From the NCBI RefSeq assembly GCF_024166365.1, contig NC_064819.1, positions 147,770,793 to 147,834,792 of the forward strand: a DNA stretch of 64,000 nt, written 5' to 3'. The position numbers and the translations under genes were made by a program. This document shows, piece by piece, positions 46,745 to 58,724 of the stretch. This DNA is from Elephas maximus indicus (taxonomy: Eukaryota; Chordata; Mammalia; Proboscidea; Elephantidae). How positions within the stretch are numbered: the first letter of the stretch is position 1; every line of letters starts with the position of its first letter. Below the pieces are notes generated by a model. The model was not told where the DNA came from, searched no databases, and worked only from the letters and a program-made list of their open reading frames with translations.

Positions 46745-49205
46745 AAGCCATGGGCATGCTAGCATGTAGAAACTGGGGCTAAGGGAGAGGTTGAGGAGGG
46801 AGCAGCAAAGGAGTCTGAGAAGGAATGGACAGAGAGGAAGAACACCAGGCAATTGTGGTTTCCTGGAAACCAAGTGAAGAAAGGGTTTCAAGGATGAGAG
46901 AATCATTTGTGTCAAATGCTGCTGTTAGGTCAAGTTAGTTGAGGACTGACACTTGATCGTTGGATTTACAATGTAGAAGTAACTGGCAATCTTTTTAAAA
47001 GCTGTGTTAGTAAAGTATTGGGGGATGAAGGACTGATGGACTTGGTTCAAGAAAAAATGGGAGAAAAAGAATCGAAGACATTACATATAGACATATCTTT
47101 TGAGTTTTACTACAAAGGAAGGGAAAGAAATAGCTCAGTTCTGAAGGGCCCCGCTGGATGAGAGAGGGAGTACTTAGAGAGAAAGAAGCAAAAGCCAATG
47201 AGTCAGTGAATGGACATTCATACATTCTAGCAGGATTGCTCTGGCTGCTGACTTGAGATAAGATTAAAAGAACATCCTCTTATTCTGAGTTGTCAATGGT
47301 GGCCAAATTCCATGTTTTTTTCATGTGCCACTTTGCAGGTAATGCCGGGTACACCCATGGATAAGTCAGCAAGAAGCTAAGTCATCAGGACAGGAAGCAG
47401 AGCTAGAGCTTGCAAAGGCTTGGAGTAAGATGTATTGTCAGGAGCACAATAGAGACAAGTCCTGGAACATCACTCTTGGTTCTTTGCCAAGAATTCATAC
47501 CACGAAACTGACCCTACTGCCTTAGGAACCAGAAATGGTGTGAGGACAGTCCTGGCTCTTGTGCCCCGAACTCTCTTTCAAATGGAGTATTAGTCCTGGT
47601 TTTTCACACGGCCATGAAATGGATAAAGGTCATAGTTTATTCTCAGGAAGTGAAGTGGGATGGGCTGGTTTGTTTTAGTCCTACCCTAGAGTGGAAAAGA
47701 TAATACAGGAAGCAAAAGATCATGCCAGTGAAAAACGTGCAGCTGCTAGCTTTCTGCTCCCTGGTTTTATTAAAGGTCAGGTTATTTTATTATGACACAT
47801 TCCATTTGGAATTTCCCTGGGCCGCTTGTCTCTTAGTAGCTCAGTTCATAGCCAGAACAGGCTGTGGCTGCCTTGCTTTGTTAGGAACCCCTTCGGAAGG
47901 CTTCTCTAGGTTTCCTTAACCATCTAGCTTCATTGCACCCCACTGTGGGCAAACCTCTCTTCTGACTTCTTTCCAGGAAAGGGTGCTTTGGGGAAGACCA
48001 GGAACTCTGCTTTGCTCCTTTCGATGCAGTGTGAATGCCCATGAAACTCAGCATGTAAATATAACTTCTAAAGAGTTTGGATATTTTGGGGATGAAATAA
48101 GGGATCACCAATGTTCCCTGTGAGGTGCTCAGAATGAGAAAGTGCTGTGGGCTGAAGGTCATGTAGCAGAGTTAAGGGGAAAATAAATGGAAATAATTTG
48201 AGGAAGCAAATTTCTTTTAAAGGAGAATGTGAATAAGCAGAAATACTTAAAGCATAATGTGATGGGAAAATTAGATGCCCCAGTTTTCAAGGAAACATTT
48301 AGAACATTGAGTCACAAGGATTCTCAAATTCTAACACAGTCCTCCTCCTCACCCCTCATGACTTCTCTGAGCGCTGTGACCCTTCCGTGCATACCCTACG
48401 GTATTGCTGCTTCTTGATCCGGTGCCTAGGGTGCAAGATGGGCCAAGAAGGGAGGGGACGGGGGCTGGGTTAAGGGCACTGCTTCCCCACCTCTGCCCAC
48501 CCCAGGCTAGGAAGTAGAGGACTGATGGGGATCACCCCACCATTCTCAGGGTGAAAGCTATCCTCACGAGAGCACCTTCTTAGTAAAATTTTAAAAATGT
48601 GAGTCAACACAACTAGATTAAGTTCTAAATTGAAGATTTAAATATAACACTGGTGTGTAATTTTAGAATGTGATTTCACTGTGCAGATAGTTGATACAGT
48701 ACAGTGTGGGGAACTGCCATTCATCTGGTTCTTCATAGACTGCGCCCCTGTAATTGAGATTTTATTGTTAGATGTTAGCTGTACTTGTATACATGTGTCT
48801 TGTGGTTCTTGTCTTTATGTCTTTTTTTATGCCTCATTTCCATTTGTATTGTTATAAGCCAAAGTCTTCAATTTCTATTTCTTTGCTACGCTTAACCCCA
48901 GGAAAGATACATTAGCAGAGTAAATTGTCCATTTGCTTTCTTCATTTTGGAAAAAGTGCTACATAGATCTAATTTAACTGGAACAATGCTTTACATTTAA
49001 ATACATATTTTTTTTTTTAATGTATAAGCTCCGATCGTTTATTTAAAAAAAAAATTGCCAAGCATCCTCATTGTAACCACACATAGGTAAACTTCTTAGA
49101 ATAGATCAGAAAGTGTAAAATGATTCAGCTCAGTTGCCCCCCAGATTTGAGACCCTCTGGTGTATGTGTCAGGTTCTATAGACAATTCAGCCTAATCCTT
49201 GTCCA

Positions 49206-49379
49206 TGGAAACCCTGGTGGTGTAATGGTTAAGAGCTACAGCTGCTAACCAAAAGGTTGGCTGTTCGAATCCACCAGACGCTCCTTGGAAACCGTATGGA
49301 GCAGTTCTACTCTGGCCTATAGGGTCACTATGAGTCAGAATGACTTGTTGGCAATGGGTTTGGTTTTTTTTTTTTTGTT
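49206..49379 (+). mobile_element. AfroSINE, best-preserved sense copy
   Basis: ggaaaccctggtggtgtaat through B box ttcgaatccaccag to gcaatgggtttgg and a T-run. Exact 13-bp target duplications TAATCCTTGTCCA lie at 49193-49205 and 49380-49392. Confidence 0.97.
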
Positions 49380-50020
49380 TAATCCTTGTCCAGTGGTATA
49401 CACCTGTGACTATTACCCAAGGGAGGATCAAGGAAGGGCCCGTTTAGAGAAACAGAGACAAAATGCCTGGGGTCCAAAGAAGGGAGAGGGCACATTAGTT
49501 GGGGAAATTAAGGAAGACTTTGTGAAGGAGATGGTGCATGGGATGGGCCTTGAAGGATAGATGGATGTTCGTCTGCTCCAGGCTGGAGGAAGTTGTTCCA
49601 GCCAGGTAGAGGCAAGAACCCCTGTAAAGGCATGAATGTTAGGAAGCTGTGGTTGAAAGTTAAGGCAAATAGAGGGATATAATGTCCCCTAGTCCAATTA
49701 GAAACTTATGGGTTGTATGAGGGATAAACCAAGAGAGGATGATGATGATGATTCTAATGATAACTGGCAGATGTAAGGCAGCTTCGGAGATGCCAGGCAT
49801 CATATAAAGTACCTTACATATGGCATCTCTTTTAATCTGGAGGAGTAGGTCAGGCCTATTTTTGTTGAAGGTTGTTCATAAAATAGCAACATTATCAGAG
49901 CTGTGTTAAAGCAGATTTATAGAGATGAATCATAGGAAAAGGTAGAAGGCAGGGAGAGCCTTCAGGAGGCCGTTTGTATGCCCTCCCGAAGACGTAACTA
50001 GGACCTGAACTATTCCAGGA

Positions 50021-50230
50021 TGCTTCCAGTGGATGGAGAAAAGGGGATGGCCGTGGGTTTTTCTGGACCAGATGCCTGTGGAGCAGGATCCTGCCTTCCT
50101 ACTGGCACTTTGCCTCACTTCTGGAACTTGTTTTTAACTGGAGCTTGTGAACCTAGGTTTCTTGGTCCTTTCCTACCGTCTTGATGGTGATCCGTTCCTG
50201 ATTTTTATCAATTAGGATGTATTTTCTCCT
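50021..50230 (+). repeat. Direct repeat, copy A (upstream of MRAP2 exon 3)
   Basis: About 210 bp, from tgcttccagtggatggagaa to ggatgtattttctcct, roughly 88% identical by eye to 50984-51191. Flanking sequence is not shared. Family unknown. Confidence 0.92.
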
Positions 50231-50574
50231 AAAAAATACAAAATTGATTTGTTTTAAATCAGAATTCACTTAAATTTTGTATTGTAGTCTCTACTAGAAA
50301 TTGTATTTTCTAACTCAAGATGTTTCAGTCCTGGGTTCCTTACTGGGACATGGAGGAACAGAATAAATAAGGCTGAAATCTCTTTGTGTTACCGTGGTCC
50401 CTGTTATTGTGGAAAAAAAGAAAACATCATTTCCTTAGCTGAGACAGAAACTGGGGAGGTGACTCAGACTCTTGCCTCACCCTCATTCTCTACATTTTAT
50501 CTGTTCCCATTTGACTGATGGGTCAAGATTGGCTCATTGTATTGTTGACCTCCTCACTCGTTCATGCACCAAAA

Positions 50575-50724
50575 CAAACAAAAACAACCAAACCCGTTGG
50601 CAGTTAGTCAGTTCTAATCCATGATGACCACATGTGTTATAAAGTAGAAAACCCTGCTCCATGGGATTTTCTTTGCTGCCTGTAATCTTTATGTAAGCAC
50701 ATTGCCAGGCCTTTCTTCCAACTC
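50575..50724 (-). mobile_element. AfroSINE (second subfamily), partial
   Basis: aaccaaacccgttggcagtt to ccaggcctttcttccaac; its head is missing. It ends about 80 bp before the exon 3 acceptor. Confidence 0.82.
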
Positions 50725-50805
50725 TCTCTAAATAGCTCAGATTCCTTGAATGTTCCAGTTCTAAGTTACTGTGAAATACTAATCCCAACATTAACTGTCT
50801 TGCAG

Positions 50806-50905
50806 ATTCCATTGTGATTGGATTTTGGGTTGGTCTTGCAGTCTTCGTGATTTTCATGTTTTTTGTGCTGACCTTGCTGACCAAGACAGGAGCCCCACAC
50901 CAAGA
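50806..50905 (+). CDS. MRAP2: MRAP2 exon 3 (residues 43-76, transmembrane helix)
   Basis: The acceptor CTTGCAG ends at 50805. The exon opens with AT, which completes the T left by exon 2 to give Tyr43, then continues SIVIGFWVGL. A hydrophobic run of about 21-23 residues (roughly 45-67, rich in V, F, I and L) forms the single membrane span, followed by TKTGAPHQ. The exon is 100 nt long and ends in the split codon GA, with donor GTAAGT at 50906. The frame joins exon 2 without a stop. The transmembrane segment is the best conserved MRAP-family module and is needed for dimerisation and receptor contact. Because 100 is not a multiple of 3, skipping this exon would both remove the helix and shift the frame. 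Two similar 210-bp direct repeats sit about 0.6 kb upstream and 80 bp downstream. An ORF on the opposite strand here (50534-50962) is only a shadow. Confidence 0.96.
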
Positions 50906-50983
50906 GTAAGTTTGGGCTATTCCTAAATGTCTGTTAAGCCCCATAAGGAAGCAAAGAAACAAACCAGTACCCAGGCCTGGAGT

Positions 50984-51191
50984 TGCTTCCAGTGGATGGA
51001 GAAAAGAGGATGGCTATGGGTTTGTTGTCTGGACCAGATACCTGTGGAGTAGAATCCTGCCTTCCTCCTGACACTTTGCCTCACCTCTGGGACTTGTTTT
51101 CAAGCTTGTGAACCGAGGTTTCTTGGTCCTTTCCTGCTGTCTTGATACTGACCCATGCCTGATTTTTATTAATTAGGATGTATTTTCTCCT
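50984..51191 (+). repeat. Direct repeat, copy B (downstream of MRAP2 exon 3)
   Basis: Partner of 50021-50230 in the same orientation, 963 bp apart start to start. It begins 78 bp after the exon 3 donor. Confidence 0.92.
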
Positions 51192-51450
51192 TATTCTTAA
51201 AAGGATTTAGATGCTTCGCGAGATTAAAAACAACAAAAAAGGACAATCGCAAAAAATAGAATGAAAACCACTTTTGAAGAACTTTTCAAGGGGCAAAGAA
51301 ATAATTGTTGCTGGGCATTCAGCTAAATCAGTTATTGACAGTAAATACTGCATTTAACACTGAATTTTCTTGAAGCTAAAATAAAAAGGGAAACACTATG
51401 GATTATATATTCTCATAATATGATAAAGAAAACATTTGTATTTCTTTAAT

Positions 51451-51648
51451 TACCAGTTGCCATCGAGTGGATTCTAATACATCGTAACTCCATGTGTGTC
51501 AGAGTAAAACTATGCATAGGATTTTCAATGGCTGATTTTTTGGAAGTAGATAAGCAGGCCTTTCTTCTGAGGCACCGCTGGGTAGACTTGAATCTCCAAC
51601 CTTTTGGTTAGCAACTAAGCACTAACCATTTGATCCTCCACTGACTCC
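51451..51648 (-). mobile_element. AfroSINE (second subfamily)
   Basis: Exact 11-bp target duplications ATTTCTTTAAT at 51440-51450 and 51649-51659. Confidence 0.95.
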
Positions 51649-51844
51649 ATTTCTTTAATAAGCATAATGATTACATAGGTGCTTAAAGAACATTGGGTAA
51701 CATCATAAAGTGTTTGGTTATGGTTTGCAAAAAACCCTGAAACGTTTCAGAGGGTATTTCTTTATCCCAACTCTTCTACAAAGGTAGAGGCAAAAATAGC
51801 CTATGTTGAATACGTTATTAGTCGGTCCCAGCAGGCAACAGGTG

Positions 51845-51890
51845 TTATTGTTGTTAGTTATCATTGAGTTGATTCGAATTTATGGCATAG
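51845..51890 (-). mobile_element. SINE/RTE tail fragment
   Basis: Only ttattgttgttagttatcat and gagttgattcgaatttatgg. Confidence 0.6.
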
Positions 51891-53444
51891 AGAGCACATT
51901 CAAATTGGGTAATTGGAGGAGCTTTTGATAAAGGGATTATTCACAAGTTGTGGACAAGGAGGAGGGCAACCTGGTGGAATAGTGCAGGACACCGGGGATA
52001 GCAACACTGAGAAGCAGATACCATCTGAGATCTGAAGGGGTAAGGGGAAGGAGCCATGACTGGAAGCCAGGAGTCCTATGGAAAGGGCTGGCGGAGAGGA
52101 GCTGTGACCTTGGGTCAAGGGCACAGCTAGCCCAAGGGGTAACTGCCTAGGGAGGAAGCTTCAAAATAAATTCCAAGATCTTACTTGCCTCCTTCCTTCC
52201 CATCTTCCGTATCATTCAGCTGAACACAACCAGCAGCTAGAGGCAGCCTTACAGGGCACAGAACAGGGTGAGGAAGGATGGTGAGTAAATGGAAGAAATT
52301 TAGCACAAATTCCTAAGGTTGAACATTGAATCCTCACAGCTTGACAAGAGCACCTGAGTAAACAGAGGGTTCGTTCTGCACACTTTGGTTCTGTGTCTCA
52401 TCCCACAACCTCTGGCATCCATTGTTCTGTCTTCAGGTTGTATTTGCACTATAGCATGTGCTTGGGTAAAGGGAACAGTTCTGCCCACCATTTAGCTATT
52501 TCTAGGCATCCAGAAAAAATGTTTAAATGCCAACATTTTAAATGAAAGGAAAATACCATTTTATTGAAGCATACAGAGACATAAGGTTGAGAATTTCTTT
52601 AACAGCCACTAAAAATTCATGAACTTTCCTTTTTCTCTCTTCATGTCCTTAAAAACATCCACACCTGCCTTTGCTTCTCCTATATTGGTTCAGGGAATTA
52701 GAAAATCTGCTGTGGTTTGTAACAGTAGTAAGAAAAGCTGAGGACAAGCTTGAATTACAGTGCGTTTTATAGAGCGGTCAGGGAATAACAATGCCTTATT
52801 ATCTTCCTTTTCCTCTGAGGGTGAGAGGGATTTTTGCAGGGTTATTGAGATGGTTTTGTTTGATGTAGGAGGCAGGTGATTTTATGGCTGAGAACACTTT
52901 AGTACAAAACAGAACGTGGCTTTCTTAAGGTGTCATGGTGATCCCGGCTAGTTGAGACTTGCATTTTCAATCTTCAGTTGGCAATTCAGTCAGACTGCTA
53001 AATGGTCTCCCTTTTTGATGAAGGTTCTGAATGGCTTCAGTCAGAGAAAAGTGGTCATCATCACCCTACATCTGTCTCACAAGGTCAGAAAGAAAGCCTA
53101 ACTTTTGTTCCCACTTATAATAAAATGATGGATCAGCTGTCATGTCCATACTTTAACTGCTGTTGTACACAGCTTGAGGCAATGTGAGATACAGCATTTG
53201 GTTGCAGTATATCATAATAATAAAAATTGAAAAGAATCAGACATGTAGAAAAACCCTTAATTGGATCAGTTATAAAAGCTTTTAGATCTTAATAAACTTG
53301 ACATTTATTTGGCAGGAATTTTCTTCTAAAGCAGACATTGTTTTTTGTTTTTCCCCATACAGCCATCTTTAATATAAAACAACTCACTAAGTTTCTATGT
53401 GATAATTAGGAATGAGGGAAAGAATGATAAATCGTTGAGAATAA

Positions 53445-53690
53445 TAGTAAGAGTTAACTTATCAAGGGTTTATTATATGCCAGGGACTGGTAATCATCTT
53501 CTATGCATTATCTCACTAAATCCTCACAAGAAGATAAAGTCTTATAATAGTCCCCATTTTACAGATGAGAGCAAAAAAGGCTGAGGCAGTTGCGTGAGGT
53601 TTCACAGGTAAAAATCTGTAGAGCCGGACTTCAAACTAAAGTCTTTTTGACCGTTTATTTCCTGTTCTTACCCATTACACTTAACTATTT
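53445..53690 (-). repeat. MIR
   Basis: tttattatatgccagggact, ccccattttacagatgagag, then aggctgaggcag; antisense. Confidence 0.8.
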
Positions 53691-53837
53691 TTTATTGGCA
53701 ATTTTTAATCTCTTCCTTCTGTTGAACAAGAGATCTTAGCAGGCAGTCAGTGTTTTTTCTTTTGTCACTTACTGGACCAAGCATGGGCCCTGGAGGCAAA
53801 CATTTCCAGGTTTATTTATTGAGACTGTAGGCCAAAT

Positions 53838-54518
53838 TATTATTCTTTTCTTAAATTGTGCTTTAAGTGAAAGTTTACAAATCAAGTCAGTCTGTCATAC
53901 AAAACCTTGTATACACCCTGCTATATACTCCTAGTTGCTGTCCCCCTAATGATACAACACATCCCTTCTCTCCACCCTGTATTTCCATGTCCCTTCAGCC
54001 AGCTTCTGTCCCTCTCGGCCTTCTCATCTCCCCTCCAGACAGGAGCTGCACACATAGTCTCATGTGTCTACTTGATCCAAGAAGCTCACTCCTCACCAGT
54101 ATCATTTTCTGTCTTACAGTCCAGTCCAATCCCTGTCTGAAGAGTTGGCTTTGAGAATGGTTCCTGTCTTGGGCTAACAGGAGGTCTGGGGATCATGACC
54201 TCCGGGGTCCCTCTAGTCTCAGTCAGACCATTAAGTCTGGTCTTTTTACAAGTATTTGAGGTCTGCATCCCACTGCTCTCCAGCTCCTTCAGGGATTCTC
54301 TGTTGTGTCCCCTGTTATGGCAGTCATTGGTTAAAGCCAGGCACCATCTAGTTCTTTTGGTCTCAAGCTGATGTAGTCTCTGATTTATGTGTCTTGTCTC
54401 TTGGGCTCATAGTTACCTTGTGTCTTTGGTGTTCTTCATTCTCCTTTGCTCCATGTGGGTTGAGACCAATTGATGCATCTTAGATGGCCACTTGCTAGTG
54501 TTTAAGACTCTGGGCCAG
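53838..54518 (-). mobile_element. L1 3' UTR, antisense
   Basis: Starts with the antisense tail attgtgctttaagtgaaagt and runs to ggccacttgctagtgtttaa. Homologous to 63235-64000 and to 28190-28487. Confidence 0.85.
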
Positions 54519-54519
54519 A

Positions 54520-54665
54520 TTCTTAATTTGTGTTGAGAGTTCTCATTTGTAAAAATAAGGTAGTATCTGCCTCCTAGAATTATTGTAAAGATTAATGAGA
54601 TAGTACCTGCAGCGCTGCCAGCATAAGCTGGGATCGTAGTGTCATTCAATGAAGGTTAGTCCACT
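54520..54665 (+). repeat. MIR
   Basis: gttctcatttgtaaaaataa, agtatctgcctcctagaatt, ttaatgagatagtacc. Confidence 0.65.
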
Positions 54666-55631
54666 CCTTCTGTGCTGGTAGAAGTCCTGGGGAGATGTGA
54701 AGGGCCTGGATAAAGAGTAGTAGGGAGAAGAAAAAAGTGCATCACCTCATGAGATAGCCAGGCCCTAAGCATTCACATTGTGTCTACGCTTGTTCAAATG
54801 TTGCTTCATTCTACCCCAGCTTTAGTTTGAGTGCATCTCAAGATGACTCTATAAGGTGAATTTAGAAAGATGTCAAAGTAGAGAATCCTGGTGATGGTTC
54901 AGAAGAACTAACATGTCTGAATTCTGATTGCTTTATGTATCAGGCTATGTGGATGGTTTGTCACAAAGAGCAGTTACTTCCTCAGTTGGGATACCAGGCA
55001 CCATCCTGTTTGAACATATAACTCCAACACTCAGGTTAAGGCACCTGGTCAAGTCTGGAATCTCAAATATATGGCCCAGTGCTGGATCTGCCACTTAATT
55101 CTTTTCTCCATGGAGGGTTCTCAGGGCAGGGCTGAGTGGTGCCATAGGATCTCATCATTGCTGGTACATGGGAGGAGTATGCACATCCCTTAAATAGTAG
55201 TAGGACCCAGGATGGCAGATACCTAACTTCTGTGCCCATGCCCCCAGCAGACATCACTAATTACCTATGTCCTCTTTCCTGTTTAGCCAAGACTTGACCT
55301 CAGGATTATTTTCAAAACAACTAGAGGCAGCCATCAGGAGTTAGTCATGGTTTTTTTTTTTTTTTTGACAGAGAACACATATTTGACACCCCTGGCTGGA
55401 GTTCCCTGTAATAGCATTGGGTAGCAGGAGTTGAGATCCATTCCAGTTGCACAGATCCAATGACACCACAATAAAATGGGCATTTTATTTTTTTCTGAAG
55501 TTTTTAATTTGGGATCATGTTAGGAAAAGAACTTCAGTTCTGGAATTACTGACTGCTCAGTGGCTTCTGTTAACAGAGGGATGTGTAATAGGATAGGCTT
55601 TGATGCAGTAACAATTCCCCAACTATCAGTA

Positions 55632-55840
55632 AAACACAAAAACCAGTTGCTGCTGAATTGATTCTGACTCATGGCAGCCCCGTGTGTGTCAGAGTAGAGC
55701 TGTGCTCCACAGTGTTTTCAATGGCCCTGCTCTTTCTGAGGTAGATTACCAGGCCTTCCTTCCGACGCATCTCTGGGTGAATTTGAATCATCAACCTTTC
55801 AGTTAGTAACTGAGTACATCACTGTTTGTACTACCCACAA
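55632..55840 (-). mobile_element. AfroSINE (second subfamily)
   Basis: accagttgctgctgaattga to actgtttgtactacccac. Confidence 0.9.
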
Positions 55841-56171
55841 AGGTTTATTTCTTGCTGAGGCTATATGTCTGCCAAGGGTCAGCAAGGGGTTGACAGAAGT
55901 GTTTCCGTCGTGTAGCTGCAATATCTGTAATACTCAGCCTCCTGGGTTGGTGTGACAGGGGAAGAGAACACCTGGAGATCTCAGAGACCCTCTGTTCTTT
56001 CACCCAGAAGTGACATATTGGTAAGAACAGGCCATGCCTACCTAACTGCCTGAGGGTTGAGAAGAGTAGTCCTCTGTGGCCAGAAGAAAAGAACCAGATA
56101 TTGGGGAACACTAGTAATATATTGGGAGATAGATGTGGTATACTTCTCCCATAAAGATTGTTTTTATTGTT

Positions 56172-56475
56172 AGGTTCCCACTCATAGCAACCCTGTGTAC
56201 AACAGAATGAAGGCAGGAGGGGACAGGAAAGCTGGTAATGGGGAACCCAAGGTTGAGAAGGGGAAACTGTTGACACGCAGTGGGGTTGTCAACCAATGTC
56301 ACAAAACAATATGTGTATTAATTGTTTAACGAGAAACTAATTTGCTCTGTAAACCTTCATCTAAAGTACAATTAGAAAAAAAAAAAGATTACAGCCTTGG
56401 AAACCTTATGGGACATTTCTACTCATAGGGTCGCTATTAGTCGGAATTGACATGACAGCACTGGATTTTTTTGGT
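56172..56475 (+). mobile_element. L1 3' end (56210-56385) between SINE/RTE fragments
   Basis: An antisense RTE/SINE tail (ccactcatagcaaccctgtg) is followed by an L1 3' end (atgaaggcaggaggggacag to cttcatctaaagtac) and poly-A. A sense SINE 3' part comes last (ttacagccttggaaacctta to tgacatgacagcactgg). Confidence 0.8.
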
Positions 56476-57554
56476 AGTGTATACTGCAGAGGGAAAAGAA
56501 GGCTATTATAAAGCCAATATTACCTTTCTTAAAAGCTTTTAGGCCCAAGAAGCAGTTTTGATGGGGATTATTTTTCCCATGGAATATTTGCTATTGTGTG
56601 CAAAAAAAAAAAAATCTCTTATCTGGGTCCTTTATGGGCAACGAAGTTAAAAGAACCATTTCTACCATCCCACCCCTGCTTTCTCAGCTAGAAAGCCATT
56701 CAGTCTGTGTGCTGTCTTGTTAAAGCGTTATAGCCCATTATCATCAATCTGCCAGTTAGAGAGATGTGGATCACGTTTTTATGTTGAATTTCTTAGACTT
56801 CATAAAAGACAGATTCCTAAAATACCCTGTCTTTGTAGCCTTTGCTAAGTACACCTTGGTCAGGTGAGGATGTTCTTCATTTAGGGTTGAGTGCAGGGCT
56901 GCTTATGACCTTATAAAAACAGAAATTACATTTTGCTTTCGGTTGTAATTTACCTGAATATGGCACTCTCTAAAGAACAAGTATAGTGCAGCTAAAAGCT
57001 AATAACAGGAAAATGTCAATGCCAAATCTTTGATAATGACCATGGCCACAGGAACTAGCTGGCAAAGTGCAGATGTTGTGAGTGGTTCCCAAGACAGCCC
57101 TGTCCTTTTGAGGACAGTATTCACAGGTAGAAATTCTGACTATTTTATGTATTTGATTCAATTTGTAAATGTTTTTTCAGGAGATACTTTTAATTCCCTG
57201 TCAATTAAGAGGTATTTACTAAGTACATAGCTACTGCTTTCCCAGCAGGTGGGTGTCTCTGTTAGGGCTTATTACATGAGATAAAACACTCAGCACAGGC
57301 TGTGGCTTGGTAAATGTTAGAGGTTGTTATTATTTTCTCTTTGTTTATCACAGAAGTTTTCACCCTTATTAGATCTTTAGATTGCACATCTTTAAAAGTC
57401 CACTGTGACTGACTGCTGGAAATAGCAGGTGCCAACAGCCTGGTCTGCCCATCACTTTAAATGAGTGGGCAAACCCGAAGACAGTTGTTGGCACACTAAG
57501 ACTCTTGACATAGCAGCAGGCAGTTCATTTGTAAATTAAAACACATACACACAC

Positions 57555-57722
57555 AACAGTTGCTGTGGAGCCAGTTCCAAGTCTTGGCGACCCCATGTGT
57601 TACAAAGTAGAACTGTGCTCCACAGGGTTTTCAACTCAATGGCTGTGACGTTTCAGAAGCAGATCACGTGTCTCCTGAGGTGCCTCTGAGTGCATTCAAG
57701 CCGTCAATCATTTGCGGCACCA
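57555..57722 (-). mobile_element. AfroSINE (second subfamily), diverged
   Basis: acagttgctgtggagccagt, ctccacagggttttcaactc, cctgaggtgcctctgagtg. Confidence 0.82.
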
Positions 57723-57894
57723 TATTGGACAGCATGGTTCTAGAGGAAAGCATAGGAGAATATCTTGAAGACTTTGAGTAAGCAATTATTTCTTACAGAG
57801 GACACGAAAAATACTAAACATAAGAAAAATTTATAAATGGAAGTTAATTGAAATTTAAAACTTCTGTTCCTCAAAAGACATCTTAGGGTTCTGT

Positions 57895-58423
57895 AGTGAA
57901 ACTACACATATATATAGCTCTGTAGTGATATATATATACATAAAGTAGAACCAGGGAGATATGTATATATATCTCCCTGGTTCTCTTTTATACACACACC
58001 CACACGTGTGCATACACACACATGCACATACTCATATAGAGTTTTTTTTTTTTAATTCAACAATTGGTTCATGCAGTTGTGAGGGGCTGGCAAGTCCAAG
58101 AGCTGATCTGTAGGTTAGGTGACAGATTAGAGACTCCTGTAGGCTTGTGTTCCAAAATTCACAGGTCAAGTGACAAGAAGAGTTAAGAGCGTTCTGATAA
58201 AATGTCTATTTCTTAGTCTGGAAGTAGAACACATCGTAGAGAAACTCCCTTTTTGCTCTTAAGGTCTTGATTGAGGCCCATCCACATTATGGAAGACAGT
58301 CTTCTTTACTTAAGGCTAACTGATTTAATCACATATAATTATAAAACAATTAGACTAGTGCTTTACCAAACAACTGGGCACCATAGCCTAGCCAAGATGA
58401 CTCACAAAATTAACCATCACACA
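57895..58423 (-). mobile_element. MLT2-like (ERVL-type) LTR, antisense
   Basis: ttcatgcagttgtgaggggc, gaggcccatccacattatgg and gggcaccatagcctagccaa to aaattaaccatcacac match the reverse complement of MLT2-type LTRs. The 57895-58050 part is expanded by AT and AC repeats. Confidence 0.75.
57947..57984. repeat. Perfect inverted repeat (hairpin)
   Basis: 16-bp arms agaaccagggagatat and atatctccctggttct at 57947-57962 and 57969-57984, with a 6-base loop. Confidence 0.97.
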
Positions 58424-58724
58424 CACCAAGAAATCATGGGGAGAAGGAGGGGAGTGGGATGGCCATGGGAGCACATGTCTAGCTTCAGGTGTAAGGGGGG
58501 AAAACATCTCAGAAGGGGTTGCTTTATGTCCACTGTCCTGACCCTTCCCTGGGGCAAGACAAAACCCTCATTGTCTCGTTTGTCTTAGTTCTTCAGCAAG
58601 GGTTAATGGACGCAGCTTTTAATTCTGAGAAAATATAGCCTGTGTTTCACATTCACCTGATGCGCTAGGCAGCCAGAAAAGCTATTACTCATTGTTTCTT
58701 GTTCCTAGAATTGGGGATAGTGTG

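Larger units (their letters stand above)
43911..50805 (+). other. MRAP2: MRAP2 intron 2
   Basis: Bounded by GTAAGT at 43911 and CTTGCAG ending at 50805. It holds an RTE-derived fragment (44023-44370), SINEs at 44475, 46570, 49206 and 50575, and the first copy of the 210-bp direct repeat (50021-50230). The stretches 45480-46560 and 46750-47280 resemble ancient mammal-wide repeats (phrases such as attcattcattcag and agaatattccag) that I cannot assign. In 47280-49190 I see nothing but short chance ORFs. Confidence 0.9.

Noticed and set aside
50534..50962. 142-codon minus-strand ORF across exon 3
   Set aside because: Shadow of MRAP2 exon 3 and a neighbouring SINE.
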